A stretch of 64,000 bases of DNA from Odiellus spinosus (GCA_963920705.1 OY987238.1:310001-374000), one strand, 5' to 3'. Counted from the stretch's first letter, positions 1-15,000 are shown. A program made the numbers and translations. The notes: a model not told the origin generated them from the letters alone.

Positions 1-1490
1 AAAAATTTCCCAAGTATAGATCCAAAAGTTTCCCAAGTAAAGATCGAAAAATTCCCAAGTAGAGACTCAAAAATTTCCCAAGTAGAGATTCAAAAACTTC
101 CCAAGTATTGATTCTTAAATTTCCCAAGTAGAGATTTAAAAATTTCCCAAGTAGAGATTCAAAAATTTCCCAAGTAGAGATTCAAAAATTTCTCAAGTAG
201 AGATTCAAAAATTTCCCAAGTAGAGATCCAAAAACTTCCGAAGTAGAGATTCAAAAATTTCCCAAGTAGAGATTAAAAATTTCCCAAGTATAGATCCAAA
301 AATTTCCCAAGTATAGATCCAAAAATTTCCCAAGTATAGATCCAAAAATTTCCCAAGTATAGATCGAAAAATTTCCCAAGTATAGATCCAAAAATTTCCC
401 AAGTATAGATCGAAAAATTTCCCAAGTATAGATCGAAAAATTTCCCAAGTATAGATCCAAAAATTTCCCAAGTATAGATCCAAAAATTTCCCAAGTATAG
501 ATCGAAAAATTTCCCAAGTATAGTACGAAAAATTTCCCAAGTATAGATCCAAAATTTTCCCATGTTTACATCCAAAAATTTCCCAAGTATAGATCCAAAA
601 ATTTCCCAAGTACAGATCGAAAAATTCCCAAGTAGAGACTCAAAAATTTCCCAAGTAGAGATTCAAAAATTTCCCAAGTAGAGATTCAAAAACTTCCCAA
701 GTATTGATTCTTAAATTTCCCAAGTAGAGATTCAAAAATTTCCCAAGTAGAGATTCAAAAATTTCCCAAGTAGAGATTCAAAAATTTCTCAAGTAGAGAT
801 TCAAAATTTCCCAAGTAGAGATTCAAAAATTTCCCAAGTAGCGATTCAAAAATTTCCCAAGTAGAGATTCAAAAATTTCCCAAGTAGAGATCCAAAAATT
901 TCCGAAGTAGAGATTCAAAAATTTCCCAAGTAGAGATCCAAAAATTTCCCAAGTATAGATCGAAAAATTTCCCAAGTATAGATCGAAAAATTTCCCAAGT
1001 ATAGATCCAAAAATTTCCCAAGTATAGATCCAAAAATTTCCCAAGTATAGATAAAAAATTTCCCAAGTATAGATCCAAAAATTTCCCAAGTATAGATCGA
1101 AAAATTTTCCAAGTATAGATCGAAAAATTTCCCAAGTATAGATCCAAAAATTTCCCAAGTATAGATCCAAAAATTTCCCAAGTATAGATCGAAAAATTTC
1201 CCAAGTATAGTACGAAAAATTTCCCAAGTATAGATCCAAAAATTTCCCATGTTTACATCCAAAAATTTCCCAAGTATAGATCCAAAAATTTCCCAAGTAC
1301 AGATCGAAAAATTCCCAAGTAGAGACTCAAAAATTTCCCAAGTAGAGATTAAAAATTTCCCAAGTAGAGATTCAAAAACTTCCCAAGTATTGATTCTTAA
1401 ATTTCCCAAGTAGAGATTCAAAAATTTCCCAAGTAGAGATTCAAAAATTTCCCAAGTAGAGATTCAAAAATTTCTCAAGTAGAGATTCAA
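1..1490. repeat. Higher-order block, copy 1 (family A)
   Basis: This block is nearly identical to 3,324-4,795. The offset is 3,323 bp at the start and 3,300 bp after about position 1,140, because copy 2 lacks one 23-bp monomer there. Shared private variants support a true duplication, for example AAAAGTTTCCCAAGTAAAG near the start of each copy and TAGTACG monomers near 521 and 3,844. The match ends near 1,490, where the two copies continue with different monomer types. Confidence 0.8.
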
Positions 1491-3323
1491 AATTTCCCAA
1501 GTATAGATCGAAAAATTTCCCAAGTATAGATCCAAAAATTTCCCAAGTAGAGATTCAAAATTTTCCCAAGTATAGATCGAAAAATTTCCCAAGTATAGAT
1601 CCAAAAATTTCCCAAGTATAGATCGAAAAATTTCCCAAGTATAGATCCAAAAATTTGCCAAGTATAGATCCAAAAATTTCCCAAGTATAGATCCAAAAAT
1701 TTCCCAAGTATAGATCGAAAAATTTCCCAAGTATAGATCCAAAAATTTCCCAAGTATAGATCGAAAAATTTCCCAAGTATAGATCGAAAAATTTCCCAAG
1801 TATAGATCCAAAAATTTCCCAAGTATAGATCCAAAAATTTCCCAAGTATAGATCGAAAAATTTCCCAAGTATAGTACGAAAAATTTCCCAAGTATAGATC
1901 CAAAAATTTCCCATGTTTACATCCAAAAATTTCCCAAGTATAGATCCAAAAATTTCCCAAGTACAGATCGAAAAATTCCCAAGTAGAGACTCAAAAATTT
2001 CCCAAGTAGAGATTCTAAAATTTCCCAAGTAGAGATTCAAAAACTTCCCAAGTATTTATTCTTAAATTTCCCAAGTAGAGATTCAAAAATTTTCCAAGTA
2101 GAGATTCAAAAATTTCCCAAGTAGAGATCCAAAAATTTCCCAAGTATAGATCCAAAAATTTCCCAAGTATAGATCGAAAAATTTCCCAAGTAGAGATTCA
2201 AAAATTTCCCAAGTAGAGATTGAAAAATTTCCCAAGTAGAGATTCAAAAATTTCTCAAGTATAGATCCAAAAATTTCCCAAGTATAGATCCAAAAATTTC
2301 CCAAGTATAGATCCAAAAATTTCCCAAGAATAGATCCAAAAATTTCCCAAGTATAGATCCAAAAATTTCCCAAGTATAGATCCAAAAATTTCCCAAGTAG
2401 AGATTCAAAAATTTCCCAAGTAGAGATTCAAAAATTTCTCAAGTAGAGATTCAAAAATTTCCCAAGTAGAGATCCAAAAATTTCCGAAGTAGAGATTCAA
2501 AAATTTCCCAAGTAGAGATTAAAAATTTCCCAAGTATAGATCGAAAAATTTCCCAAGTATAGATCCAAAAATTTCCCAAGTATAGATCCAAAAATTTCCC
2601 AAGTATAGATCGAAAAATTTCCCAGGTATAGATCCAAAAATTTCCCAAGTATAGATCCAAAAATTTCCCAAGTATAGATCAAAAAATTTCCCAAGTATAG
2701 ATCGAAAAATTTCCCAAGTATAGATCGAAAAATTTCCCAAGTATAGATCCAAAAATTTCCCAAGTATAGATCCAAAAATTTACCAAGAATAGATCCAAAA
2801 ATTTCCCAAGTATAGATCCAAAAATTTCCCAAGTATAGATCCAAAAATTTCCCAAGTAGAGATTCAAAAATTTCCCAAGTAGAGATTCAAAAATTTCTCA
2901 AGTAGAGATTCAAAATTTCCCAAGTAGAGATTCAAAAATTTCCCAAGTAGCGATTCAAAAATTTCCCAAGTAGAGATTCAAAAATTTCCCAAGTAGAGAT
3001 CCAAAAATTTCCGAAGTAGAGATTCAAAAATTTCCCAAGTAGAGATCCAAAAATTTCCCAAGTATAGATCGAAAAATTTCCCAAGTATAGATCGAAAAAT
3101 TTCCCAAGTATAGATCCAAAAATTTCCCAAGTATAGATCCAAAAATTTCCCAAGTATAGATAAAAAATTTCCCAAGTATAGATCCAAAAATTTCCCAAGT
3201 ATAGATCGAAAAATTTCCCAAGTATAGATCCAAAAATTTCCCAAGTATAGATCGAAAAATTTCCCAAGTATAGTACGAAAAATTTCCCAAGTATAGATCC
3301 AAAAATTTCCCATGTTTACATCC

Positions 3324-4795
3324 AAAAATTTCCCAAGTATAGATCCAAAAGTTTCCCAAGTAAAGATCGAAAAATTCCCAAGTAGAGACTCAAAAATTTC
3401 CCAAGTAGAGATTCAAAAACTTCCCAAGTATTGATTCTTAAATTTCCCAAGTAGAGATTTAAAAATTTCCCAAGTAGAGATTCAAAAATTTCCCAAGTAG
3501 AGATTCAAAAATTTCTCAAGTAGAGATTCAAAAATTTCCCAAGTAGAGATCCAAAAACTTCCGAAGTAGAGATTCAAAAATTTCCCAAGTAGAGATTAAA
3601 AATTTCCCAAGTATAGATCCAAAAATTTCCCAAGTATAGATCCAAAAATTTCCCAAGTATAGATCCAAAAATTTCCCAAGTATAGATCGAAAAATTTCCC
3701 AAGTATAGATCCAAAAATTTCCCAAGTATAGATCGAAAAATTTCCCAAGTATAGATCGAAAAACTTCCCAAGTATAGATCCAAAAATTTCCCAAGTATAG
3801 ATCCAAAAATTTCCCAAGTATAGATCGAAAAATTTCCCAAGTATAGTACGAAAAATTTCCCAAGTATAGATCCAAAATTTTCCCATGTTTACATCCAAAA
3901 ATTTCCCAAGTATAGATCCAAAAATTTCCCAAGTACAGATCGAAAAATTCCCAAGTAGAGACTCAAAAATTTCCCAAGTAGAGATTCAAAAATTTCCCAA
4001 GTAGAGATTCAAAAACTTCCCAAGTATTGATTCTTAAATTTCCCAAGTAGAGATTCAAAAATTTCCCAAGTAGAGATTCAAAAATTTCCCAAGTAGAGAT
4101 TCAAAAATTTCTCAAGTAGAGATTCAAAATTTCCCAAGTAGAGATTCAAAAATTTCCCAAGTAGCGATTCAAAAATTTCCCAAGTAGAGATTCAAAAATT
4201 TCCCAAGTAGAGATCCAAAAATTTCCGAAGTAGAGATTCAAAAATTTCCCAAGTAGAGATCCAAAAATTTCCCAAGTATAGATCGAAAAATTTCCCAAGT
4301 ATAGATCGAAAAATTTCCCAAGTATAGATCCAAAAATTTCCCAAGTATAGATCCAAAAATTTCCCAAGTATAGATAAAAAATTTCCCAAGTATAGATCCA
4401 AAAATTTCCCAAGTATAGATCGAAAAATTTCCCAAGTATAGATCCAAAAATTTCCCAAGTATAGATCCAAAAATTTCCCAAGTATAGATCGAAAAATTTC
4501 CCAAGTATAGTACGAAAAATTTCCCAAGTATAGATCCAAAAATTTCCCATGTTTACATCCAAAAATTTCCCAAGTATAGATCCAAAAATTTCCCAAGTAC
4601 AGATCGAAAAATTCCCAAGTAGAGACTCAAAAATTTCCCAAGTAGAGATTCAAAAATTTCCCAAGTAGAGATTCAAAAACTTCCCAAGTATTGATTCTTA
4701 AATTTCCCAAGTAGAGATTCAAAAATTTCCCAAGTAGAGATTCAAAAATTTCCCAAGTAGAGATTCAAAAATTTCTCAAGTAGAGATTCAAAATT
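3324..4795. repeat. Higher-order block, copy 2 (family A)
   Basis: Second copy of the block at 1-1,490, carrying the same rare monomers in the same order. It is one monomer shorter around 4,440. Unequal exchange within the array would explain both the duplication and the whole-monomer deletion. Confidence 0.8.
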
Positions 4796-7700
4796 TCCCA
4801 AGTAGAGATTCAAAAATTTCCCAAGTAGCGATTCAAAAATTTCCCAAGTAGAGATTCAAAAATTTCCCAAGTAGAGATCCAAAAATTTCCGAAGTAGAGA
4901 TTCAAAAATTTCCCAAGTAGAGATTAAAAATTTCCCAAGTATAGATCGAAAAATTTCCCAAGTATAGATCCAAAAATTTCCCAAGTATAGATCCAAAAAT
5001 TTCCCAAGTATAGATCGAAAAATTTCCCAAGTATAGTACGAAAAATTTCCCAAGTATAGATCCAAAAATTTCCCATGTTTACATCCAAAAATTTCCCAAG
5101 TATAGATCCAAAAATTTCCCAAGTACAGATCGAAAAATTCCCAAGTAGAGACTCAAAAATTTCTCAAGTAGAGATTCAAAAATTTCCCAAGTAGAGATTC
5201 AAAAACTTCCCAAGTATTGATTCTTAAATTTCCCAAGTAGAGATTCAAAAATTTCCCAAGTAGAGATTCAAAATTTCCCAAGTAGAGATTCAAAAATTTC
5301 CCAAGTAGCGATTCAAAAATTTCCCAAGTAGAGATTCAAAAATTTCCCAAGTAGAGATCCAAAAATTTCCGAAGTAGAGATTCAAAAATTTCCCAAGTAG
5401 AGATTAAAAATTTCCCAAGTATAGATCGAAAAATTTCCCAAGTATAGATCCAAAAATTTCCCAAGTATAGATCCAAAAATTTCCCAAGTATAGATCGAAA
5501 AATTTCCCAAGTATAGATCCAAAAATTTCCCAAGTATAGATCCAAAAATTTCCCATGTTTACATCCAAAAATTTCCCAAGTATAGATCCAAAAATTTCCC
5601 AAGTACAGATCGAAAAATTCCCAAGTAGAGACTCAAAAATTTCTCAAGTAGAGATTCAAAAATTTCCCAAGTAGAGATTCAAAAACTTCCCAAGTATTGA
5701 TTCTTAAATTTCCCAAGTAGAGATTCAAAAATTTCCCAAGTAGAGATTCAAAAATTTCCCAAGTAGAGATTCAAAAATTTCTCAAGTAGAGATTCAAAAT
5801 TTCCCAAGTAGAGATTCAAAAATTTCCCAAGTAGCGATTCAAAAATTTCCCAAGTAGAGATTCAAAAATTTCCCAAGTAGAGATCCAAAAATTTCCGAAG
5901 TAGAGATTCAAAAATTTCCCAAGTAGAGATTAAAAATTTCCCAAGTATAGATCGAAAAATTTCCCAAGTATAGATCCAAAAATTTCCCAAGTATAGATCC
6001 AAAAATTTCCCAAGTATAGATCGAAAAATTTCCCAAGTATAGATCCAAAAATTTCCCAAGTATAGATCCAAAAATTTCCCAACTATAGATCGAAAAATTT
6101 CCCAAGTATAGATCGAAAAATTTCCCAAGTATAGATCGAAATATTTTCCAAGTATAGATCCAAAAATTTCCCAAGTATAGATCCAAAAATTTCCAAGTAG
6201 AGATTCGAAAATTTCCCAAGCATAGATCCAAAAATTTCCCAAGTACAGATCGAAAAATTCCCAAGTAGAGACTCAAAAATTTCTCAAGTAGAGATTCAAA
6301 AATTTCCCAAGTAGAGATTCAAAAACTTCCCATGTATTGATTCTTAAATTTCCCAAGTAGAGATTCAAAAATTTCCCAAGTAGAGATTCAAAAATTTCCC
6401 AAGTAGAGATTCAAAAATTTCTCAAGTAGAGATTCAAAATTTCCCAAGTAGAGATTCAAAAATTTCCCAAGTAGCGATTCAAAAATTTCCCAAGTAGAGA
6501 TTCAAAAATTTCCCAAGTAGAGATCCAAAAATTTCCGAAGTAGAGATTCAAAAATTTCCCAAGTAGAGATTAAAAATTTCCCAAGTATAGATCGAAAAAT
6601 TTCCCAACTATAGATCCAAAAATTTCCCAAGTATAGATCCAAAAATTTCCCAAGTATAGATCGAAAAATTTCCCAAGTATAGATCCAAAAATTTCCAGAG
6701 TATAGATCCAAAAATTTCCCATGTTTACATCCAAAAATTTCCCAAGTATAGATCCAAAAATTTCCCAAGTACAGATCGAAAAATTCCCAAGTAGAGACTC
6801 AAAAATTTCTCAAGTAGAGATTCAAAAATTTCCCAAGTAGAGATTCAAAAACTTCCCAAGTATTGATTCTTAAATTTCCCAAGTAGAGATTCAAAAATTT
6901 CCCAAGTAGAGATTCAAAAATTTCCCAAGTAGAGATTCAAAAATTTCTCAAGTAGAGATTCAAAATTTCCCAAGTAGAGATTCAAAAATTTCCCAAGTAG
7001 CGATTCAAAAATTTCCCAAGTAGAGATTCAAAAATTTCCCAAGTAGAGATCCAAAAATTTCCGAAGTAGAGATTCAAAAATTTCCCAAGTAGAGATTAAA
7101 AATTTCCCAAGTATAGATCGAAAAATTTCCCAAGTATAGATCGAAAAATTTCCCAAGTATAGATCCAAAAATTTCCCAAGTATAGATCCAAAAATTTCCC
7201 AACTATAGATCCAAAAATTTCCCAAGTATAGATCGAAAAATTTCCCAAGTATAGATCGAAATATTTTCCAAGTATAGATCCAAAAATTTCCCAAGTATAG
7301 ATCCAAAAATTTCCAAGTAGAGATTCAAAAATTTCCCAAGTAGAGATTCAAAATTTTCCCAAGTATAGATCGAAAAATTTCCCAAGTATAGATCCAAAAA
7401 TTTCCCAAGTATAGATCGAAAAATTTCCCAAGTATAGATCCAAAAATTTCCCAAGTATAGATCCAAAAATTTCCCAAGTATAGATAAAAAATTTCTCAAG
7501 TATAGATCCAAAAATTTCCCAAGTATAGATCAAAAAATTTCCCCAGTATAGATCCAAAAATTTCCCAAGTATAGATCCAAAAATTTCCCAAGTATAGATC
7601 GAAAAATTTCCCAAGTATAGTACGAAAAATTTCCCAAGTATAGATCCAAAAATTTCCCATGTTTACATCCAAAAATTTCCCAAGTATAGATCCAAAAATT

Positions 7701-9220
7701 TCCCAAGTACAGATCGAAAAATTCCCAAGTAGAGACTCAAAAATTTCCCAAGTAGAGATTCAAAAATTTCCCAAGTAGAGATTCAAAAACTTCCCAAGTA
7801 TTGATTCTTAAATTTCCAAAGTAGAGATTTAAAAATTTCCCAAGTAGAGATTCAAAAATTTCCCAAGTAGAGATTGAAAAATTTCCCAAGTAGAGATTCA
7901 AAAATTTCCCAAGTATAGATCGAAAAATTCCCAAGTAGAGATTCAAAAATTTCCCAAGTAGAGATTCAAAAATTTCCCAAGTAGAGATTCAAAAACTTCC
8001 CAAGTAGAGATTCTTAAATTTCCCAAGTAGAGATTTAAAAATTTCCCAAGTAGAGATTCAAAAATTTCCCAAGTAGAGATTGAAAAATTTCCCAAGTAGA
8101 GATTCAAAAATTTCCCAAGTAGAGATTCAAAAATTTCCCAAGTATAGATAAAAAATTTCCCAAGTATAGATCCAAAAATTTCCCAAGTATAGATCAAAAA
8201 ATTTCCCCAGTATAGATCCAAAAATTTCCCAAGTATAGATCCAAAAATTTCCCAAGTATAGATCGAAAAATTTCCCAAGTATAGATCCAAAAATTTCCCA
8301 TGTTTACATCCAAAAATTTCCCAAGTATAGATCCAAAAATTTCCCAAGTACAGATCGAAAAATTCCCAAGTAGAGACTCAAAAATTTCCCAAGTAGAGAT
8401 TCAAAAATTTCCCAAGTAGAGATTCAAATTTTTCCCAAGTAGAGATTCAAAAACTTCCCAAGTATTGATTCTTAAATTTCCCAAGTAGAGATTCAAAAAT
8501 TTCCCAAGTAGAGATTGAAAAATTTCCCAAGTAGAGATTCAGAAATTTCCCAAGTATAGATCGAAAAATTCCCTAGTAGAGATTCAAAAATTTCCCAAGT
8601 AGAGATTCAAAAACTTCCCAAGTAGAGATTCTTAAATTTCCCAAGTAGAGATTTAAAAATTTCCCAAGTAGAGATTCAAAAATTTCCCAAGTAGAGATTG
8701 AAAAATTTCCCAAGTAGAGATTCAAAAATTTCCCAAGTAGAGATTCAAAAATTTCCCAAGTAGAGATCCAAAAATTTCCGAAGTAGAGATTCAAAAATTT
8801 CCCAAGTAGAGATTAAAAATTTCCCAAGTATAGATCGAAAAATTTCCCAAGTATAGATCCAAAAATTTCCCAAGTATAGATCGAAAAATTTCCCAAGTAT
8901 AGATCGAAATATTTTCCAAGTATAGATCCAAAAATTTCTAAGTAGAGATTCAAAAATTTCCCAAGTAGAGATTCAAAATTTTCCCAAGTATAGATCGAAA
9001 AATTTCCCAAGTATAGATCCAAAAATTTCCCAAGTATAGATCGAAAAATTTCCCAAGTATAGATCCAAAAATTTCACAAGTATAAATCCAAAAATTTCCC
9101 AAGTATAGATAAAAAATTTCCCAAGTATAGATCCAAAAATTTCCCAAGTATAGATAGAAAAATTTCCCAAGTATAGATCCAAAAATTTCCCAAGTATATA
9201 TCCAAAAATTTCCCAAGTAT

Positions 9221-10735
9221 AGTACGAAAAATTTTCTAAGTATAGATCCTAAAATTTCCCATGTTTACATCCAAAAATTTCCCAAGTATAGATCCAAAAA
9301 TTTCCCAAGTAGAGACTCAAAAATTTCCCAAGTAGAGATTCAAAAATTTCCCAAGTAGAGATTCAAAAACTTCCCAAGTATTGATTCTTAAATTTCCCAA
9401 GTAGAGATTTAAAAATTTCCCAAGTAGAGATTCAAAAATTTCCCAAGTAGAGATTCAAAAATTTCCCAAGTAGAGATTCAAAAATTTCTCAATTAGAGAT
9501 TCAAAATTTCCCAAGTAGAGATTCAAAAATTTCCCAAGTAGCGATTCAAAAATTTCCCAAGTAGAGATTCAAAAATTTCCCAAGTAGAGATCCAAAAATT
9601 TCCGAAGTAGAGATTCAAAAATTTCCCAAGTAGAGATTAAAAATTTCCCAAGTATAGATCGAAAAATTTCCCAAGTATAGATCCAAAAATTTCCCAAGTA
9701 TAGATCCAAAAATTTCCCAAGTATAGATCGAAAAATTTCCCAAGTATAGATCCAAAAATTTCCCAAGTATAGATCCAAAAATTTCCCAAGTATAGATCGA
9801 AAAATTTCCCAAGTATAGATCGAAAAATTTCCCAAGTATAGATCGAAATATTTTCCAAGTATAGATCCAAAAATTTCCCAAGTATAGATCCAAAAATTTC
9901 CAAGTAGAGATTCAAAAATTTCCCAAGTAGAGTTTCAAAATTTTCCCAAGTATAGATCGAAAAATTTCCCAAGTATAGATCCAAAAATTTCCCAAGTATA
10001 GATCGAAAAATTTCCCAAGTATAGTACGAAAAATTTTCTAAGTATAGATCCTAAAATTTCCCATGTTTACATCCAAAAATTTCCCAAGTATAGATCCAAA
10101 AATTTCCCAAGTAGAGACTCAAAAATTTCCCAAGTAGAGATTCAAAAATTTCCCAAGTAGAGATTCAAAAATTTCCCAAGTAGAGATTCAAAAATTTCTC
10201 AATTAGAGATTCAAAATTTCCCAAGTAGAGATTCAAAAATTTCCCAAGTAGCGATTCAAAAATTTCCCAAGTAGAGATTCAAAAATTTCCCAAGTAGAGA
10301 TCCAAAAATTTCCGAAGTAGAGATTCAAAAATTTCCCAAGTAGAGATTAAAAATTTCCCAAGTATAGATCGAAAAATTTCCCAAGTATAGATCCAAAAAT
10401 TTCCCAAGTATAGATCCAAAAATTTCCCAAGTATAGATCGAAAAATTTCCCAAGTATAGATCCAAAAATTTCCCAAGTATAGATCCAAAAATTTCCCAAG
10501 TATAGATCGAAAAATTTCCCAAGTATAGATCGAAAAATTTCCCAAGTATAGATCGAAATATTTTCCAAGTATAGATCCAAAAATTTCCCAAGTATAGATC
10601 CAAAAATTTCCAAGTAGAGATTCAAAAATTTCCCAAGTAGAGTTTCAAAATTTTCCCAAGTATAGATCGAAAAATTTCCCAAGTATAGATCCAAAAATTT
10701 CCCAAGTATAGATCGAAAAATTTCCCAAGTATAGA
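9221..10735. repeat. Tandem higher-order duplication, 802-bp unit
   Basis: Two adjacent units begin with the same rare monomer pair (TAGTACG, then ATTTTCTAAG) at 9,221 and 10,023. Copy 1 is 802 bp. Copy 2 lacks 92 bp, exactly four monomers including the TATTGATTC marker, so the offset becomes 710 bp in the downstream part (for example 9,569 against 10,279). The CTCAATTAGAG variant occurs in both copies. Confidence 0.75.
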
Positions 10736-12060
10736 TCCAAAAATTTCCCAAGTATAGATCCAAAAATTTCCCAAGTATAGATAAAAAATTTCCCAAGTAT
10801 AGATCCAAAAATTTCCCATGTTTACATCCAAAAATTTCCCAAGTATAGATCCAAAAATTTCCCAAGTACAGATCGAAAAATTCCCAAGTAGAGACTCAAA
10901 AATTTGCCAAGTAGAGATTCAAAAATTTCCCAAGTAGAGATTCAAAAACTTCCCAAGTATTGATTCTTAAATTTCCCAAGTAGAGATTTAAAAATTTCCC
11001 AAGTAGAGATTCAAAAATTTCCCAAGTAGAGATTCAAAAATTTCCCAAGTAGAGATTCAAAAATTTCCCAAGTAGAGATTCAAAAACTTCCCAAGTAGAG
11101 ATTCTTAAATTTCCCAAGTAGAGATTTAAAAATTTCCCAAGTAGAGATTCAAAAATTTCCCAAGTAGAGATTGAAAAATTTCCCAAGTAGAGATTCAAAA
11201 ATTTCCCAAGTAGCGATTCAAAAATTTCCCAAGTAGAGATTCAAAAATTTCCCAAGTAGAGATCCAAAAATTTCCGAAGTAGAGATTCAAAAATTTCCCA
11301 AGTAGAGATTAAAAATTTCCCAAGTATAGATCGAAAAATTTCCCAAGTATAGATCCAAAAATTTCCCAAGTATAGATCCAAAAATTTCCCAAGTATAGTA
11401 CGAAAAATTTCCCAAGTATAGATCCAAAAATTTCCCATGTTTACATCCAAAAATTTCCCAAGTATAGATCCAAAAATTTCCCAAGTACAGATTGAAAAAT
11501 TCCCAAGTAGAGACTCAAAAATTTCCCAAGTAGAGATTCAAAAATTTCCCAAGTAGAGATTCAAAAACTTCCCAAGTATTGATTCTTAAATTTCCCAAGT
11601 AGAGATTCAAAAATTTCCCAAGTAGAGATTCAAAAATTTCCCAAGTAGAGATTCAAAAATTTCTCAAGTAGAGATTCAAAATTTCCCAAGTAGAGATTCA
11701 AAAATTTCCCAAGTAGCGATTCAAAAATTTCCCAAGTAGAGATTCAAAAATTTCCCAAGTAGAGATCCAAAAATTTCCGAAGTAGAGATTCAAAAATTTC
11801 CCAAGTAGAGATTAAAAATTTCCCAAGTATAGATCGAAAAATTTCCCAAGTATAGATCCAAAAATTTCCCAAGTATAGATCCAAAAATTTCCCAAGTATA
11901 GATCGAAAAATTTCCCAAGTATAGATCCAAAAATTTCCCAAGTATAGATCCAAAAATTTCCCAACTATAGATCGAAAAATTTCCCAAGTATAGATCCAAA
12001 AATTTCCCATGTTTACATCCAAAAATTTCCCAAGTATAGATCCAAAAATTTCCCATGTTT

Positions 12061-15000
12061 ACATCCAAAAATTTCCCAAGTATAGATCCAAAAATTTCCC
12101 AAGTACAGATCGAAAAATTCCCAAGTAGAGACTCAAAAATTTCCCAAGTAGAGATTCAAAAATTTCCCAAGTAGAGATTCAAAAACTTCCCAAGTATTGA
12201 TTCTTAAATTTCCCAAGTAGAGATTCAAAAATTTCCCAAGTAGAGATTCAAAAATTTCCCAAGTAGAGATTCAAAAATTTCTCAAGTAGAGATTCAAAAT
12301 TTCCCAAGTAGAGATTCAAAAATTTCCCAAGTAGAGATTAAAAATTTCCCAAGTATAGATCGAAAAATTTCCCAAGTATAGATCGAAAAATTTCCCAAGT
12401 ATAGATCCAAAAATTTCCCAAGTATAGATCGAAAAATTTCCCAAGTATAGATCCAAAAATTTCCCAAGTATAGATCCAAAAATTTCCCAACTATAGATCG
12501 AAAAATTTCCCAAGTATAGATCGAAAAATTTCCCAAGTATAGATCGAAATATTTTCCAAGTATAGATCCAAAAATTTCCCAAGTATAGATCCAAAAATTT
12601 CCAAGTAGAGATTCAAAAATTTCCCAAGAAGAGATTCAAAATTTTCCCAAGTATAGATCGAAAAATTTCCCAAGTATAGATCCAAAAATTTCCCAAGTAT
12701 AGATCGATAAATTTCCCAAGTATAGATCCAAAAATTTCCCAAGTATAGATCCAAAAATTTCCCAACTATAGATCGAAAAATTTCCCAAGTATAGATCGAA
12801 AAATTTCCCAAGTATAGATCGAAATATTTTCCAAGTATAGATCCAAAAATTTCCCAAGTATAGATCCAAAAATTTCCAAGTAGAGATTCAAAAATTTCCC
12901 AAGAAGAGATTCAAAATTTTCCCAAGTATAGATCGAAAAATTTCCCAAGTATAGATCCAAAAATTTCCCAACTATAGATCGAAAAATTTCCCAAGTATAG
13001 ATCCAAAAATTTCCCATGTTTACATCCAAAAATTTCCCAAGTATAGATCCAAAAATTTCCCAAGTACAGATCGAAAAATTCCCAAGTAGAGACTCAAAAA
13101 TTTCCCAAGTAGAGATTCAAAAATTTCCCAAGTAGAGATTCAAAAACTTCCCAAGTATTGATTCTTAAATTTCCCAAGTAGAGATTCAAAAATTTCCCAA
13201 GTATTGATTCTTAAATTTCCCAAGTAGAGATTCAAAAATTTCCCAAGTAGAGATTCAAAAATTTCCCAAGTAGAGATTCAAAAATTTCTCAAGTAGAGAT
13301 TCAAAATTTCCCAAGTAGAGATTCAAAAATTTCCCAAGTAGAGATTAAAAATTTCCCAAGTATAGATCGAAAAATTTCCCAAGTATAGATCGAAAAATTT
13401 CCCAAGTATAGATCCAAAAATTTCCCAAGTATAGATCGAAAAATTTCCCAAGTATAGATCCAAAAATTTCCCAAGTATAGATCCAAAAATTTCCCAACTA
13501 TAGATCGAAAAATTTCCCAAGTATAGATCGAAAAATTTCCCAAGTATAGATCGAAATATTTTCCAAGTATAGATCCAAAAATTTCCCAAGTATAGATCCA
13601 AAAATTTCCAAGTAGAGATTCAAAAATTTCCCAAGAAGAGATTCAAAATTTTCCCAAGTATAGATCGAAAAATTTCCCAAGTATAGATCCAAAAATTTCC
13701 CAAGTATAGATCGAAAAATTTCCCAAGTATAGATCCAAAAATTTCCCAAGTATAGATCCAAAAATTTCCCAACTATAGATCGAAAAATTTCCCAAGTATA
13801 GATCGAAAAATTTCCCAAGTATAGATCGAAATATTTTCCAAGTATAGATCCAAAAATTTCCCAAGTATAGATCCAAAAATTTCCAAGTAGAGATTCAAAA
13901 ATTTCCCAAGAAGAGATTCAAAATTTTCCCAAGTATAGATCGAAAAATTTCCCAAGTATAGATCCAAAAATTTCCCAACTATAGATCGAAAAATTTCCCA
14001 AGTATAGATCCAAAAATTTCCCATGTTTACATCCAAAAATTTCCCAAGTATAGATCCAAAAATTTCCCAAGTACAGATCGAAAAATTCCCAAGTAGAGAC
14101 TCAAAAATTTCCCAAGTAGAGATTCAAAAATTTCCCAAGTAGAGATTCAAAAACTTCCCAAGTATTGATTCTTAAATTTCCCAAGTAGAGATTCAAAAAT
14201 TTCCCAAGTAGAGATTCAAAAATTTCCCAAGTAGAGATTCAAAAATTTCTCAAGTAGAGATTCAAAATTTCCCAAGTAGAGATTCAAAAATTTCCCAAGT
14301 AGAGATTAAAAATTTCCCAAGTATAGATCGAAAAATTTCCCAAGTATAGATCCAAAAATTTCCCAAGTATAGATCCAAAAATTTCCCAAGTATAGATCGA
14401 AAAATTTCCCAAGTATAGATCCAAAAATTTCCCAAGTATAGATCCAAAAATTTCCCAACTATAGATCGAAAAATTTCCCAAGTATAGATCGAAAAATTTC
14501 CCAAGTATAGATCGAAAAATTTCCCAAGTATAGATCGAAATATTTTCCAAGTATAGATCCAAAAATTTCCCAAGTATAGATCCAAAAATTTCCAAGTAGA
14601 GATTCAAAAATTTCCCAAGAAGAGATTCAAAATTTTCCCAAGTATAGATCGAAAAATTTCCCAAGTATAGATCCAAAAATTTCCCAAGTATAGATCGAAA
14701 AATTTCCCAAGTATAGATCCAAAAATTTCCCAACTATAGATCGAAAAATTTCCCAAGTATAGATCGAAAAATTTCCCAAGTATAGATCGAAATATTTTCC
14801 AAGTATAGATCCAAAAATTTCCCAAGTATAGATCCAAAAATTTCCAAGTAGAGATTCAAAAATTTCCCAAGAAGAGATTCAAAATTTTCCCAAGTATAGA
14901 TCCAAAAATTTCCCAAGTATAGATCCAAAAATTTCCCAAGTATAGATCAAAAAATTTCCCCAGTATAGATCCAAAAATTTCCCAAGTATAGATCCAAAAA

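Noticed and set aside
205..609. Repetitive minus-strand open frames in family A
   Set aside because: Same artefact as in family B. Frames start and stop wherever single-base variants or 22-bp monomers occur, and homologous frames overlap in three phases.
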